A stretch of 64,000 nucleotides of DNA from Bacillota bacterium. GTDB lineage: Bacteria; Bacillota; Clostridia; Lachnospirales; Lachnospiraceae. The DNA lies in assembly GCA_023413555.1 (NCBI GenBank), contig JAEZPG010000030.1, positions 1 to 64,000 on the forward strand, given 5' to 3'. The notes under the pieces were generated by a model, which did no database searches, had not been told where the DNA came from, and saw only the letters and a program-made list of their open reading frames with translations. Below, in pieces: positions 26,385 through 34,660 of this stretch; position 1 is the first letter of the stretch; each line of letters starts with the position of its first letter. Made by a program: the position numbers and the translations under genes.

Positions 26385-27138
26385 GTGCATACCCTCCTTT
26401 GACCTCATCACTTACAATGTGTCCCTTTTCCAAGGTAATAACACGCTTCTTCATTGCATCTACAATTTCTTTATTATGGGTAACCACTACTACTGTTGTT
26501 CCCATACGATTTATTTCATCAAGAAGTTTCATAATCTCCCAAGAGTTCTTAGGATCGAGATTACCCGTAGGCTCATCAGCCAAAATCAGCTTTGGTTTGT
26601 TAACTAAAGCTCGAGCAATAGCCACTCTTTGTTGCTCTCCACCAGAAAGCTCAGAAGGTATAGCCTTCATCTTGTCTAATAGACCTACCATAGACAGCAC
26701 CTCAGGTACTCGTTGCTTAATCTTAACAGCTGCAACTCCGACGGCCTTTTGAGCGAAAGCAATGTTTTCGTATACATTACGATCCTTTAACAAACGAAAA
26801 TTCTGAAATACAACACCCATAGTCCGCCGTAATTTTGGTGTGTGTTTGCGATCAATTCTATGTACAAAAAAACCATTGACATAGACAGACCCGCGGCTGA
26901 CTTCAATTTCTTTCAATAATACTTTAATAAATGTGGATTTACCAGAACCACTACTGCCCACAATAAATACAAATTCCCCTTTGTTGATTGTTAAATCAAT
27001 CCCCCTTAGAGCATGAGTACCTGAAGGATAGTCCTTGTGGACATCCTTCAGGATAATGATGGGTTCATTGTTTTTATCTTCTTTATAGATTTTATTTTTT
27101 TCTTTTGTAATATCATGAAGTGTCAATTTATTAGGCAT
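26377..27138 (-). CDS. ftsE: Cell-division ATPase FtsE
   Basis: 253 residues from the ATG at 27136-27138 after TAGGAG. Walker A GSSGSGKST, signature ELSGGEQQR, Walker B LILADEPTGNLD and H-loop VVTHNKE are present. Residues 1-25 (HDITKEKNKIYKEDKNNEP) are an extra charged stretch before the usual FtsE start. The gene overlaps ftsX by about 8 bases, typical of translational coupling. It follows the CdaR-type regulator gene with 36 bases between. Confidence 0.94.
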   Translation of the reverse strand: MPNKLTLHDITKEKNKIYKEDKNNEPIIILKDVHKDYPSGTHALRGIDLTINKGEFVFIVGSSGSGKSTFIKVLLKEIEVSRGSVYVNGFFVHRIDRKHTPKLRRTMGVVFQNFRLLKDRNVYENIAFAQKAVGVAAVKIKQRVPEVLSMVGLLDKMKAIPSELSGGEQQRVAIARALVNKPKLILADEPTGNLDPKNSWEIMKLLDEINRMGTTVVVVTHNKEIVDAMKKRVITLEKGHIVSDEVKGGYARD

Positions 27139-27174
27139 AGTATAACTTCTCCTAGCGCATATACGTTTTGTCAA

Positions 27175-28263
27175 TTAGTAATCTAAACTCTCCATATACT
27201 TCATATATTTTACAACCATTAAAGCAATCTTAAATGTAATGGCATCCTCAAATACCCGAAGGTCTAAATTGGTACTCTTTTGTAATTTATCTAAACGATA
27301 TACTAACGTGTTACGATGAATGTATAACTGTCTAGAAGTTTCCGAAACATTTAGACTATTTTCAAAAAATTTGTTGATCGTTGTAAGGGTTTCTTCATCA
27401 AATTCATCTGGAGACTTTCCTTCGAAGATTTCTTTGATGAACATCTTACACAAAGGCATTGGAAGCTGATAGATCAGACGTCCGATTCCCAGGTTATTAT
27501 AAGCAACTACATTGCGATTACTGTAGAATATCTTACCTACATCCAGTGCCATCCTCGCTTCCTTATAAGAACGGGATACGTCTTTAATCTCATTCACAAT
27601 AGTACCGTAAGAAACGTGGGCATTGGTCATTGCCTCTGTATTTAACATATCGAGAACTACCTTAGCTGTTTTGCTAAGATCATCATAGGTCTCATTCTGC
27701 TTCAATTCCTTCACTAAAATAATGTTTTTCTCATCAACTGCTGTGATAAAGTCCTTAGTTTTTCCTGAAAACAAACTACGAACCGTCTCTAACGCATTAC
27801 CATCCTTCTCATTTTTCGTTTCGATAAGAAATACTACCCTTCTCACCTCAGTATCAATGTGAAGCTTCTTCGCGCGGTTATAGATATCGACCAAAAGTAA
27901 ATTGTCTAACAGCAGATTTTTAATAAAATTATCTTTATCATAACGTTCTTTATAGGCGACTAAAAGGTTTTGTATCTGAAACGCAGCTATCTTACCTACC
28001 ATATAAACATCATCGCTGTCACCTTTAACTAGGATTACATATTCTAATTGATGTTCGTCAAATACCTTAAAGAATTGGAACCCTTGGACCACCTGGCTAT
28101 CTGCCGGTGAATCCACAAATGTGAGAACAGCACTTTCATAATCCTCAGCATTATTTATTGTTGAGGCTAACGTCTTTCCCTCAGTATCCATTACACATAT
28201 ATCAATTCTAGTTATTCCTTTGAGTCCTTCAATGGTATTCTGTAGAATCTGATTTGATATCAT
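27175..28263 (-). CDS. CdaR/PucR-family regulator
   Basis: 362 residues. The C-terminal PucR HTH is clear: NVSETSRQLYIHRNTLVYRLDKLQKSTNLDLRVFEDAITFKIA. The centre (RRVVFLIETKN...ILVKEL) is like the GGDEF-like middle domain of CdaR proteins, and the N-terminal part (MISNQILQNTIEGL, ICVMDTEGKTLAST) like the sugar-diacid sensing domain. CdaR activates sugar-diacid use in E. coli, but no such genes are near. It is the first gene ahead of ftsE-ftsX, sharing their promoter, which hints that it may control wall or division functions. Confidence 0.85.
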   Translation of the reverse strand: MISNQILQNTIEGLKGITRIDICVMDTEGKTLASTINNAEDYESAVLTFVDSPADSQVVQGFQFFKVFDEHQLEYVILVKGDSDDVYMVGKIAAFQIQNLLVAYKERYDKDNFIKNLLLDNLLLVDIYNRAKKLHIDTEVRRVVFLIETKNEKDGNALETVRSLFSGKTKDFITAVDEKNIILVKELKQNETYDDLSKTAKVVLDMLNTEAMTNAHVSYGTIVNEIKDVSRSYKEARMALDVGKIFYSNRNVVAYNNLGIGRLIYQLPMPLCKMFIKEIFEGKSPDEFDEETLTTINKFFENSLNVSETSRQLYIHRNTLVYRLDKLQKSTNLDLRVFEDAITFKIALMVVKYMKYMESLDY

Positions 28264-28355
28264 TATTATTCACTCCTTTTAATGCCATCATTGTACTTTT
28301 GCTGGGTTTTATGAATGAGCATATTACATCCATTATTATTTAAGCATATAGGATA

Positions 28356-28384
28356 ATTTTATCATTTCCTTTATAAAATGTAAA
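28356..28384 (-). promoter_or_regulatory. Promoter of the cdaR-ftsEX operon
   Basis: On the minus strand TTTACA (28379-28384), 17 bases, TAAAAT (28356-28361), about 95 bases before the regulator gene. The whole gap 28264-28564 holds this promoter, the terminator at 28530-28553 and otherwise nothing recognised. Confidence 0.6.
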
Positions 28385-28529
28385 TACAAGAAACTATATA
28401 AATCTACAGTCTCATTTAGTATTTGCACGTATATCTTTATGCACATTTACAGAAAAACGCAGTATTTTGTCATTTTCCCAAATGCTGTATCCATAAATCT
28501 ACTAATAATTAATTTTGTACATAGTAAAA

Positions 28530-28553
28530 GAGATACCCCTTTCGAGGTATCTC
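28530..28553 (-). terminator. Terminator after the MsmX-type gene
   Basis: Stem GAGATACC / GGTATCTC with an 8-base loop, followed on the minus strand by TTTTACT, 12 bases after the ATPase stop. Confidence 0.75.
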
Positions 28554-28564
28554 CTGTCGCTATA

Positions 28565-29677
28565 TTAGTTACAGATAACTGCTTCTGTCTCTTTGTCAAA
28601 AATATGAATCTTTGATACATCAAACGCAACCTTAATAGTATCACCAACTCGTGCTGTAGTACGAGGATTAACTCGTGCTGTAAACTCAAATTGCTCTACA
28701 CCGAAATATAAATAAACTTCTGCACCCAGCAACTCATAAACTTTAACTGTTGCCTCAAGAACACTATCAGGTGAACTGTTGATGATAATTTCTTCATCTT
28801 TAATGTCTTCTGGACGGATACCAAGAGTAACTATCTTATCAATATATCCACCATCTTCCAAAATCTTAGCCTTAGCTTCTGGAACCTTAATACTATTAGA
28901 ACCAAACATTAATAATACGTCAGAACCAGACTTTAATACCTTACAGTCAATAAAGTTCATCTGAGGAGATCCCATAAATCCAGCAACAAATAAATTAATA
29001 GGCTTGTCATACAGATTCTGTGGAGTATCTACCTGTTGGATAAGACCATCCTTCATAACAACAATTCTAGTACCAAGTGTCATTGCTTCCGTCTGATCAT
29101 GAGTTACATAAATAAATGTAGTCTCAAGTATCATATGTAATTTAGAAAGCTCTGTACGCATCTGAACACGTAACTTAGCATCCAAGTTGGATAAAGGCTC
29201 ATCCATAAGGAATACCTTAGGATGACGAACGATAGCACGTCCAATCGCAACACGCTGTCTTTGTCCACCAGATAAAGCCTTTGGTTTACGATCTAATAAA
29301 TGATCAATATCAAGAATCTTAGCTGCTTCATGAACCAATTTATCAATTTCATCCTTTGGAGTTTTTCTTAACTTAAGACCAAATGCCATATTGTCATAAA
29401 CTGACATATGAGGATATAACGCATAATTCTGGAATACCATTGCAATATCTCTGTCTTTAGGTTCAACAGCATTCACCATTCTGTCACCAATCCAACACTC
29501 ACCAGATGTAATATCTTCCAAACCAGCAATCATACGAAGTGTAGTAGATTTACCACATCCAGATGGACCTACAAAAATAACAAATTCTTTGTCTTCTATA
29601 TCAAGACAAAAATCTTTAACAGCTACAAATCCATTAGGATATGTTTTATTGATGTTTTTGAGCGTTACACTCGCCAT
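28565..29677 (-). CDS. msmX: Multi-sugar ABC transporter ATPase, MsmX/UgpC type
   Basis: 370 residues from the ATG at 29675-29677 after AGGAGG; the longer frame to 29719 is not supported. It has Walker A GPSGCGKST, signature LSGGQRQR, Walker B FLMDEPLSNLD and the C-terminal OB-like TOBE domain of carbohydrate-uptake ATPases. No sugar permease or binding protein is near, so, as with MsmX in Bacillus, it probably serves several sugar transporters encoded elsewhere. Monocistronic. Confidence 0.93.
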   Translation of the reverse strand: MASVTLKNINKTYPNGFVAVKDFCLDIEDKEFVIFVGPSGCGKSTTLRMIAGLEDITSGECWIGDRMVNAVEPKDRDIAMVFQNYALYPHMSVYDNMAFGLKLRKTPKDEIDKLVHEAAKILDIDHLLDRKPKALSGGQRQRVAIGRAIVRHPKVFLMDEPLSNLDAKLRVQMRTELSKLHMILETTFIYVTHDQTEAMTLGTRIVVMKDGLIQQVDTPQNLYDKPINLFVAGFMGSPQMNFIDCKVLKSGSDVLLMFGSNSIKVPEAKAKILEDGGYIDKIVTLGIRPEDIKDEEIIINSSPDSVLEATVKVYELLGAEVYLYFGVEQFEFTARVNPRTTARVGDTIKVAFDVSKIHIFDKETEAVICN

Positions 29678-29874
29678 ACTATATTTCCTCCTCTTAATAC
29701 GTAACTTTAAATAAAGCATTATTAAATGTACTAACTATAGCATTATAATACATCAATTACCCTATCAAAACTATATCTCATTTTACCAAATTAGTTTTTT
29801 TTAATTTGTTTAATTTGTATACTAACTGTATAATATTGTATTATTTCTAAAATTATGCCTTTCTTTTTTATTGT

Positions 29875-30753
29875 TTACTGTTTATATTCTATAAAACCTT
29901 CCCCTAGTACCTCCCTAACATCGCTAACTATAACAAAAGCGGAAGGGTCAATTTGTGCAACTTTATCAATAATACCTGATATTTCCTTCTTTGCTACTAC
30001 ACATAATAACATGTTTTTTGCTTCATTGGAATACATCCCCTGTATTGGAATCCCTGTAGCTCCTCTATTTAGTTCGTGTAAAACCACTTGTGCAATTGCT
30101 TCATGTTGGTCAGAGATGATATATACCAATTTGGCAAACTTGACACCTTCTAGAAAGTTGTCCATTATTTTAGAAGTCAGGTATACTGCAATAACTGCAT
30201 ATAAGGATTTATTTAATCCAAATACAGCTGCACCTAATAAAACGATGGCGCTATCTACTACCATAAGTATTTGAGGAACTGTATAATGTTTTACTCTTCG
30301 CTGAAGTAGTGTACTAAACAGATCTGTTCCTCCAGTGGTACACTGATAAAAAAATACAAGCCCAAGACCAGAGCCCATTAAAACGCCACCAAATATACTT
30401 GCCAAAAAATAATCCTTTGCAAATACTGCTTGCGTAGGTACAATATACAATGCTACTGTAAAACACACTGTAGCAAATAATGTCTTAGCAATATATCTTG
30501 ATCCAAACAGTATGATAGCAAAAACAAAAAGTGGAATATTGATTAACGCATTAGACAACCACAGGGGAATTCCTCCTGAAATTAGTGGTTTTGTCCAATC
30601 TTTTATTACAATAGCAAGACCAGAGACTCCTCCGGTTACCATATCCATCGGTTCAAATACTATATTAACTGCAACTGCCATTAGTGTAGTTCCTAATGCA
30701 ATCACAATATATTGAAGCCATCTTGGGCGATTAGTAAGTAGTTCCATTCTCAT
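29875..30753 (-). CDS. YitT-family membrane protein
   Basis: About 293 residues from the ATG at 30751-30753, which lies after AAAAAAGGTG; a GTG two codons earlier is possible. Five or six membrane helices in the first 190 residues (IVIALGTTLMAVAVNIVFEP, GGVSGLAIVIKD, and GGTDLFSTLLQRR) and a soluble C-terminal DUF2179 domain (IPIQGMYSNEAKNMLLCVVAKKE). YitT proteins are of unknown function, sometimes linked to uptake. It overlaps the end of the TagA-like gene by about 23 bases, so they are co-transcribed. Confidence 0.88.
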   Translation of the reverse strand: MRMELLTNRPRWLQYIVIALGTTLMAVAVNIVFEPMDMVTGGVSGLAIVIKDWTKPLISGGIPLWLSNALINIPLFVFAIILFGSRYIAKTLFATVCFTVALYIVPTQAVFAKDYFLASIFGGVLMGSGLGLVFFYQCTTGGTDLFSTLLQRRVKHYTVPQILMVVDSAIVLLGAAVFGLNKSLYAVIAVYLTSKIMDNFLEGVKFAKLVYIISDQHEAIAQVVLHELNRGATGIPIQGMYSNEAKNMLLCVVAKKEISGIIDKVAQIDPSAFVIVSDVREVLGEGFIEYKQ

Positions 30754-31477
30754 TTTCACCTTTTTTAGTATTATATTGCTCTACTTTACGCCTGAATATT
30801 CGGGTAGCACATGATTTATGCCTTTGAAACCCTCTTATCTTGTGGTATAGACTTAATAGATGAAGTTTTCTTATTAATAGTGGAGGGGCCTTCAACTCTG
30901 AAACCATAATATCAAATATAGCTCCCAGCCCAATATACAACCTTGAGTTTAGCTGTTGCCAATAGGCTGCTACCCATTTCCCTTCAAAAGGAGTAGGTAT
31001 TGTATTAACAATCATATCAGGATTTGCTGAGTTAATTGCATTCACCAATTGCTCATCCGTCCATTCTTCCTTTTGATTATAGGTTCCAATTATAGTGATC
31101 TTCGGAAAATTAAGTTTGCAATACGAAGTAATTTTTTCGATGGTACTTTCCTGGCTTGCCAAGACATAAATTGTATATGTCTTGTCCATCTTATCTATCA
31201 ATTCCAAGAAAGAATGATATCCCTTTACCATGTTCTTCTTTGTCAAAAGCTGTGAGTGGATACCAAATACCTGTTCTTCTCCAGGCAACAAAAAATCAGT
31301 CTCTTTTAGACATGTTTCCAATTCTTTATCTTCTGCTGCTTCAGCAATCAGTTTAGTTGATAAAAACACATAAATATTCAAACGATCATTGGTTAAATAT
31401 TCCAAGGTCTTCTCTTTTAATGTATAAAAGGAAATGTAATCAATATCAAGTCCCATTACATTAATCTTACTATCCAT
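30731..31477 (-). CDS. WecG/TagA/CpsF-family glycosyltransferase
   Basis: 248 residues. The family core is seen: IYVFLSTKLIAEAAEDKEL near the N-terminus, PDMIVNTIPTPFEGKWVAAY and LYIGLGAIFDIMVSELKAPP in the second half. Such enzymes move ManNAc or a related sugar onto a lipid-linked acceptor for wall teichoic acids or surface polysaccharides, at the inner membrane face. It lies between an LCP-like gene (43 bases before) and the YitT gene, an envelope cluster. The usual PDGxG-type motif is altered (PGEEQVFG), so the substrate may differ. Confidence 0.8.
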   Translation of the reverse strand: MDSKINVMGLDIDYISFYTLKEKTLEYLTNDRLNIYVFLSTKLIAEAAEDKELETCLKETDFLLPGEEQVFGIHSQLLTKKNMVKGYHSFLELIDKMDKTYTIYVLASQESTIEKITSYCKLNFPKITIIGTYNQKEEWTDEQLVNAINSANPDMIVNTIPTPFEGKWVAAYWQQLNSRLYIGLGAIFDIMVSELKAPPLLIRKLHLLSLYHKIRGFQRHKSCATRIFRRKVEQYNTKKGENENGTTY

Positions 31478-31520
31478 GCAATTATCCTCTTTCTTGTTTT
31501 TCAGTCTGAGTTTCCGCTAG

Positions 31521-32333
31521 CTAATCCTCTAAAATCTTACCTAACCACTCCCTATCTTCTTTTGCTATCTGATTAGTATCTCCAGTAATAGGTAGAGAAT
31601 AAACACCTATGTTGTCATAATCTGCTTTTTGATATGAAGATATATAGGTTTTTCTTTTAGATAAACTCAGGTTACTCTGTATTTTGGTATAGTAGGCTGC
31701 TAACTCTGCCTCCATTTGTAAGGAGGTAGTCAAGCCTTTAATCTTATTACGTATAGTCTCCTTCAAATGATAGCTCTTGGCTACACTGGTACTATCTGAT
31801 GTAGCAGTTGTTTTCTCTTCAAAGTACTCTTTAAAAGTAGAATCCGACATTAAGGTATAAAAGCTAATGTGAACTCCAAGGCTTTCTTCTAATAACATAC
31901 ACCCATATTGATAAGCTGTGAACTGGGTAAAATACTGCGGAAGTTCTTTCCATGACAATATTTGCGGTACATTCTGGTTTACTTTACTTAAGGTGGCAAA
32001 AAGTTCTTTACTCATTGCATACTGGCTGCCAACTGGGATTGTTACAAAATCAAGCTTTCCTGTGTCTGAATGAAATATTTCCAGTAGCAGATGCCTCACT
32101 GTTCCATCGTCTCCATTTACAGAGAAAATAGCATTGATTGCAAGGGTGTCTGTAGTAGCCTTAACAATGGCTTTTGAAGAGTCGGCATCTACAGCGGCAT
32201 ATTGCCCAGTGCTTTTATAGTAAGCAATTGTGAGTTTATAAGTTCCTATTCCAACCCCTATAAATAAAAGCATCCAAAAAACTGTCTTCAATAGAGTTCT
32301 AGTTGTCTTTTTAATGATTCTGCGTCCGTTCAT
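31521..32333 (-). CDS. LCP-like extracytoplasmic protein, probably without the catalytic core
   Basis: 270 residues from the ATG at 32331-32333 after GGAGG. A basic start and one membrane helix (about 16-33) precede an outer domain: TDTLAINAIFSVNGDDGTVRHLLLEIFHSDTGKLDFVTIPVGSQYAM resembles the start of LytR-CpsA-Psr domains. The later strand with the Arg and Asp residues needed for wall-polymer transfer is not apparent. It may be a regulatory relative. It is the first gene of the minus-strand envelope cluster with TagA-like and YitT. Confidence 0.6.
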   Translation of the reverse strand: MNGRRIIKKTTRTLLKTVFWMLLFIGVGIGTYKLTIAYYKSTGQYAAVDADSSKAIVKATTDTLAINAIFSVNGDDGTVRHLLLEIFHSDTGKLDFVTIPVGSQYAMSKELFATLSKVNQNVPQILSWKELPQYFTQFTAYQYGCMLLEESLGVHISFYTLMSDSTFKEYFEEKTTATSDSTSVAKSYHLKETIRNKIKGLTTSLQMEAELAAYYTKIQSNLSLSKRKTYISSYQKADYDNIGVYSLPITGDTNQIAKEDREWLGKILED

Positions 32334-32414
32334 GAAATAAGCCTCCAAAATGAAGTATAGCAGAAATTGCTCTCTATGACAAGCTATAGCCGGTTACTGA
32401 TAGGGCGAAAGAAA

Positions 32415-32443
32415 TTGATATGTGTTTTTTTTTAGGGTATAAT
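32415..32443 (+). promoter_or_regulatory. Promoter of the SDR gene
   Basis: TTGATA (32415-32420), 17 bases, TATAAT (32438-32443), about 25 bases before the ATG. It is divergent from the LCP-like gene. Confidence 0.75.
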
Positions 32444-32468
32444 ATGTAGTAAGAAAGGAATTAACAAT

Positions 32469-33200
32469 ATGAACATGAAGACCATTTTAGTCACAGGTGC
32501 CTCCAGAGGCATTGGGAATGCTATTGCTAGGCGTTTTATGAGCCCCGGGTACAATCTGGTTCTAACCTGTAAACATAATATAAATGCCCTTAATAAGTTA
32601 AAGGAGGAAGCTGAAGCTGCAGGCGCTCGTTGTCTTGCCCTTCAGTGTGATGTGGCAGACTACCACAGTTTGGAAACTCTGTTTCATCAGGTGACCACTT
32701 GGGGGAATGGTGTGGATTTCCTAATCAATAATGCTGGCATCTCCTATGTAGAGCTTGTGACGGATACCACCAATGAGCAATGGCAAAAGCTATTGGCTAC
32801 CAATCTGTCTGCACCTTTCTACTGTTCTAGGTTGGCACTTCCTCATATGATTCATGAAAAAGCAGGAAAAATTGTGAACATTTCTTCTGTGTGGGGTGTA
32901 TGTGGAGCCTCCATGGAAGTTGCCTACTCAGCTACAAAGGGTGGTCTTAATGCCATGACGAAAGCCCTTGCTAAGGAGGTTGCTCCTAGTAACATTCAAG
33001 TAAATGCTATTGCCTGTGGTGCCATTGACACCGACATGAATCGATTTTTAAGTGATGTTGACCGGCTATCCCTGAAAGAAGAAATTCCAGCCGGACGTAT
33101 GGGCAGACCGGAAGAGGTCGCAGAATTGGTTTACCAAATTTGCACAGGGAATGATTATCTGACTGGCCAAGTAATTCAACTGGACGGTGGCTGGATATAA
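32469..33200 (+). CDS. Short-chain dehydrogenase/reductase, FabG-like
   Basis: 243 residues, classical SDR. The cofactor loop TGASRGIG, NNAG, the catalytic Ser in NISSVWG and YSATK are all present, and the C-terminus YLTGQVIQLDGGW is FabG-like, so NADPH-dependent 3-oxoacyl-type reduction is likely. The best alternatives are a stand-alone FabG homologue or the YmfI type, which acts on modified elongation factor P in Bacillus; no fatty acid synthesis genes are near. Single gene with its own promoter. Confidence 0.8.
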   Translation: MNMKTILVTGASRGIGNAIARRFMSPGYNLVLTCKHNINALNKLKEEAEAAGARCLALQCDVADYHSLETLFHQVTTWGNGVDFLINNAGISYVELVTDTTNEQWQKLLATNLSAPFYCSRLALPHMIHEKAGKIVNISSVWGVCGASMEVAYSATKGGLNAMTKALAKEVAPSNIQVNAIACGAIDTDMNRFLSDVDRLSLKEEIPAGRMGRPEEVAELVYQICTGNDYLTGQVIQLDGGWI

Positions 33201-33217
33201 CAATGTAGAACGCATCC

Positions 33218-33252
33218 CCTATGACAGGTAATTCTTGAATTCCTGTCATAGG
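33218..33252 (+). terminator. Hairpin after the SDR gene
   Basis: Stem CCTATGACAGG (33218-33228) / CCTGTCATAGG (33242-33252), with more pairing in the loop. No T-run follows, so it may be a weak terminator or an RNA-stability element. Confidence 0.55.
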
Positions 33253-33260
33253 AGAAAGAG

Positions 33261-33298
33261 GAGGGAGAACGGTATATGAATCTTTGCCGTTTTCCCTC
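33261..33298 (-). terminator. Hairpin after the alcohol dehydrogenase gene
   Basis: Stem GAGGGAgAACGG / CCGTTtTCCCTC, followed on the minus strand by CTCTTTCTCC. It lies between the convergent SDR and dehydrogenase genes. Confidence 0.55.
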
Positions 33299-33321
33299 CT
33301 CATTCTATCTTATCCTTAAGT

Positions 33322-34503
33322 TTATAATTCTGCATTTACTGCAAGCTGATAGATGGTTTCACATGCCTTCTTGTCAAGCTCTACAAACCCTTCCCTCTTG
33401 CCATCTCCTACTCCAAGGGTCTCAATCAGCTTTGGAATATCTTCTTCTTTTGCACCTAATTGGGCAAAGTTAATTGGCATTCCTATGGAGGAGAGGAACT
33501 GGCGGAAGCGCTTGATTCCTTCCTTTGCTGTATTCTCTGGGTTAGCGAAGTCCATATGACAGCCCCAGACTCTTACAGCTGTCTGAGCAAAACGCATCAC
33601 ATCATGATTCATCACATATTCCATCCAAGCCGGCATAATTACTGCAAGACCTGCACCATGGGCACAGTCATACAAAGCGGAAAGTTCATGCTCTAGTCCA
33701 TGACTGTTCCAATCTTGTTCACGTCCAACACCGACAATATCGTTATGGGCTACCATTCCTGCCCACATGATGTTAGCTCTTGCCTGATAGTCATCAGGAT
33801 TCTTAATTGCCTTTGGCACTTCATTTATCATGGTTAAAAGTATGGATTCACATAAACGATCAGTAACTTCTACGTCCTTTGTATTGGTAAAATATCGTTC
33901 AAATACATGGGCCATAATGTCTGTAGCACCACAAGCAGTTTGATAGGCCGGAAGAGTTTGGGTTAGGGCTGGATTCATAATGGAGAATTTAGGTCGTAGG
34001 CAATCTCCTCCAGCTCCTCTCTTTAACATGCCTTCCTCCTTGGTAATAACTGAACTAGGAGAGCCTTCGCTTCCAGCTGCTGCTATGGTTAAAACAGTTC
34101 CAACTGGCAATGCATCTTGAGGCTCTTTCGTCCCATCATAAAAATCCCAAAAATCACCATCATATACTGCTCCAGCTGCTATGGCCTTAGCTGAGTCTAT
34201 GGTGCTTCCACCACCTACAGCGAGAACAAAATCAACTTTTTCTTTTTTAGATAATTCAATTCCTTGATAAACCAATCCACTTCTTGGATTTGGCTTTGCT
34301 CCTCCCAGAATTACATAAGATAGACCTGCTTTTTCTATAGAAGATTTCACCCGGTCTAAAAGACCAGATTTCACAACGGAACCACCACCATAATGAATTA
34401 GCACCTTAGTTCCATTAAACTTCTTTATGTATTCTCCACATTCAGTTTCTTTGTCCTTACCGAACACAAAATAAGTAGGACTATAAAATTCAAAATTCTC
34501 CAT
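33322..34503 (-). CDS. Iron-containing alcohol dehydrogenase, butanol-dehydrogenase-like
   Basis: 393 residues. Typical group III dehydrogenase: cofactor segment GGGSVVKSG and AVGGGSTIDSAKA, metal region ATDIMAHVFERYF (Asp and His) and the later His in HGLEHELS and CAHGAGLAV. This is the YugJ/BdhA type that reduces aldehydes (such as butyraldehyde) with NAD(P)H. AGGAG precedes the ATG. Its promoter region carries a 9-bp-arm palindrome, so it is probably regulated. No operon partner. Confidence 0.92.
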   Translation of the reverse strand: MENFEFYSPTYFVFGKDKETECGEYIKKFNGTKVLIHYGGGSVVKSGLLDRVKSSIEKAGLSYVILGGAKPNPRSGLVYQGIELSKKEKVDFVLAVGGGSTIDSAKAIAAGAVYDGDFWDFYDGTKEPQDALPVGTVLTIAAAGSEGSPSSVITKEEGMLKRGAGGDCLRPKFSIMNPALTQTLPAYQTACGATDIMAHVFERYFTNTKDVEVTDRLCESILLTMINEVPKAIKNPDDYQARANIMWAGMVAHNDIVGVGREQDWNSHGLEHELSALYDCAHGAGLAVIMPAWMEYVMNHDVMRFAQTAVRVWGCHMDFANPENTAKEGIKRFRQFLSSIGMPINFAQLGAKEEDIPKLIETLGVGDGKREGFVELDKKACETIYQLAVNAEL

Positions 34504-34524
34504 ATCTTCTCCTCCGTTTTCATA

Positions 34525-34551
34525 TTATAACAAATTATACGATTGTTATAA
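34525..34551 (-). promoter_or_regulatory. Palindromic operator before the alcohol dehydrogenase
   Basis: Perfect inverted repeat TTATAACAA (34525-34533) / TTGTTATAA (34543-34551) with a 9-base spacer that holds a likely -10 box (TATAAT on the minus strand, 34534-34539). The half-site TTGTTA is like the arm of a Rex box, but the orientation is reversed. A binding protein here would overlap the promoter. Confidence 0.6.
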
Positions 34552-34660
34552 AAAAACTAAATACTGTTATATCTTTTGTACCTAGTTACTTTTAATATTA
34601 TATCATAGGTTAAAGTAAAATCCTATCCATCAATATAAATCATTAGTGAGGAGAACAATA

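Noticed and set aside
26399..26752. Plus-strand frame of 117 codons inside ftsE
   Set aside because: Antisense shadow of a strongly conserved ATPase gene.
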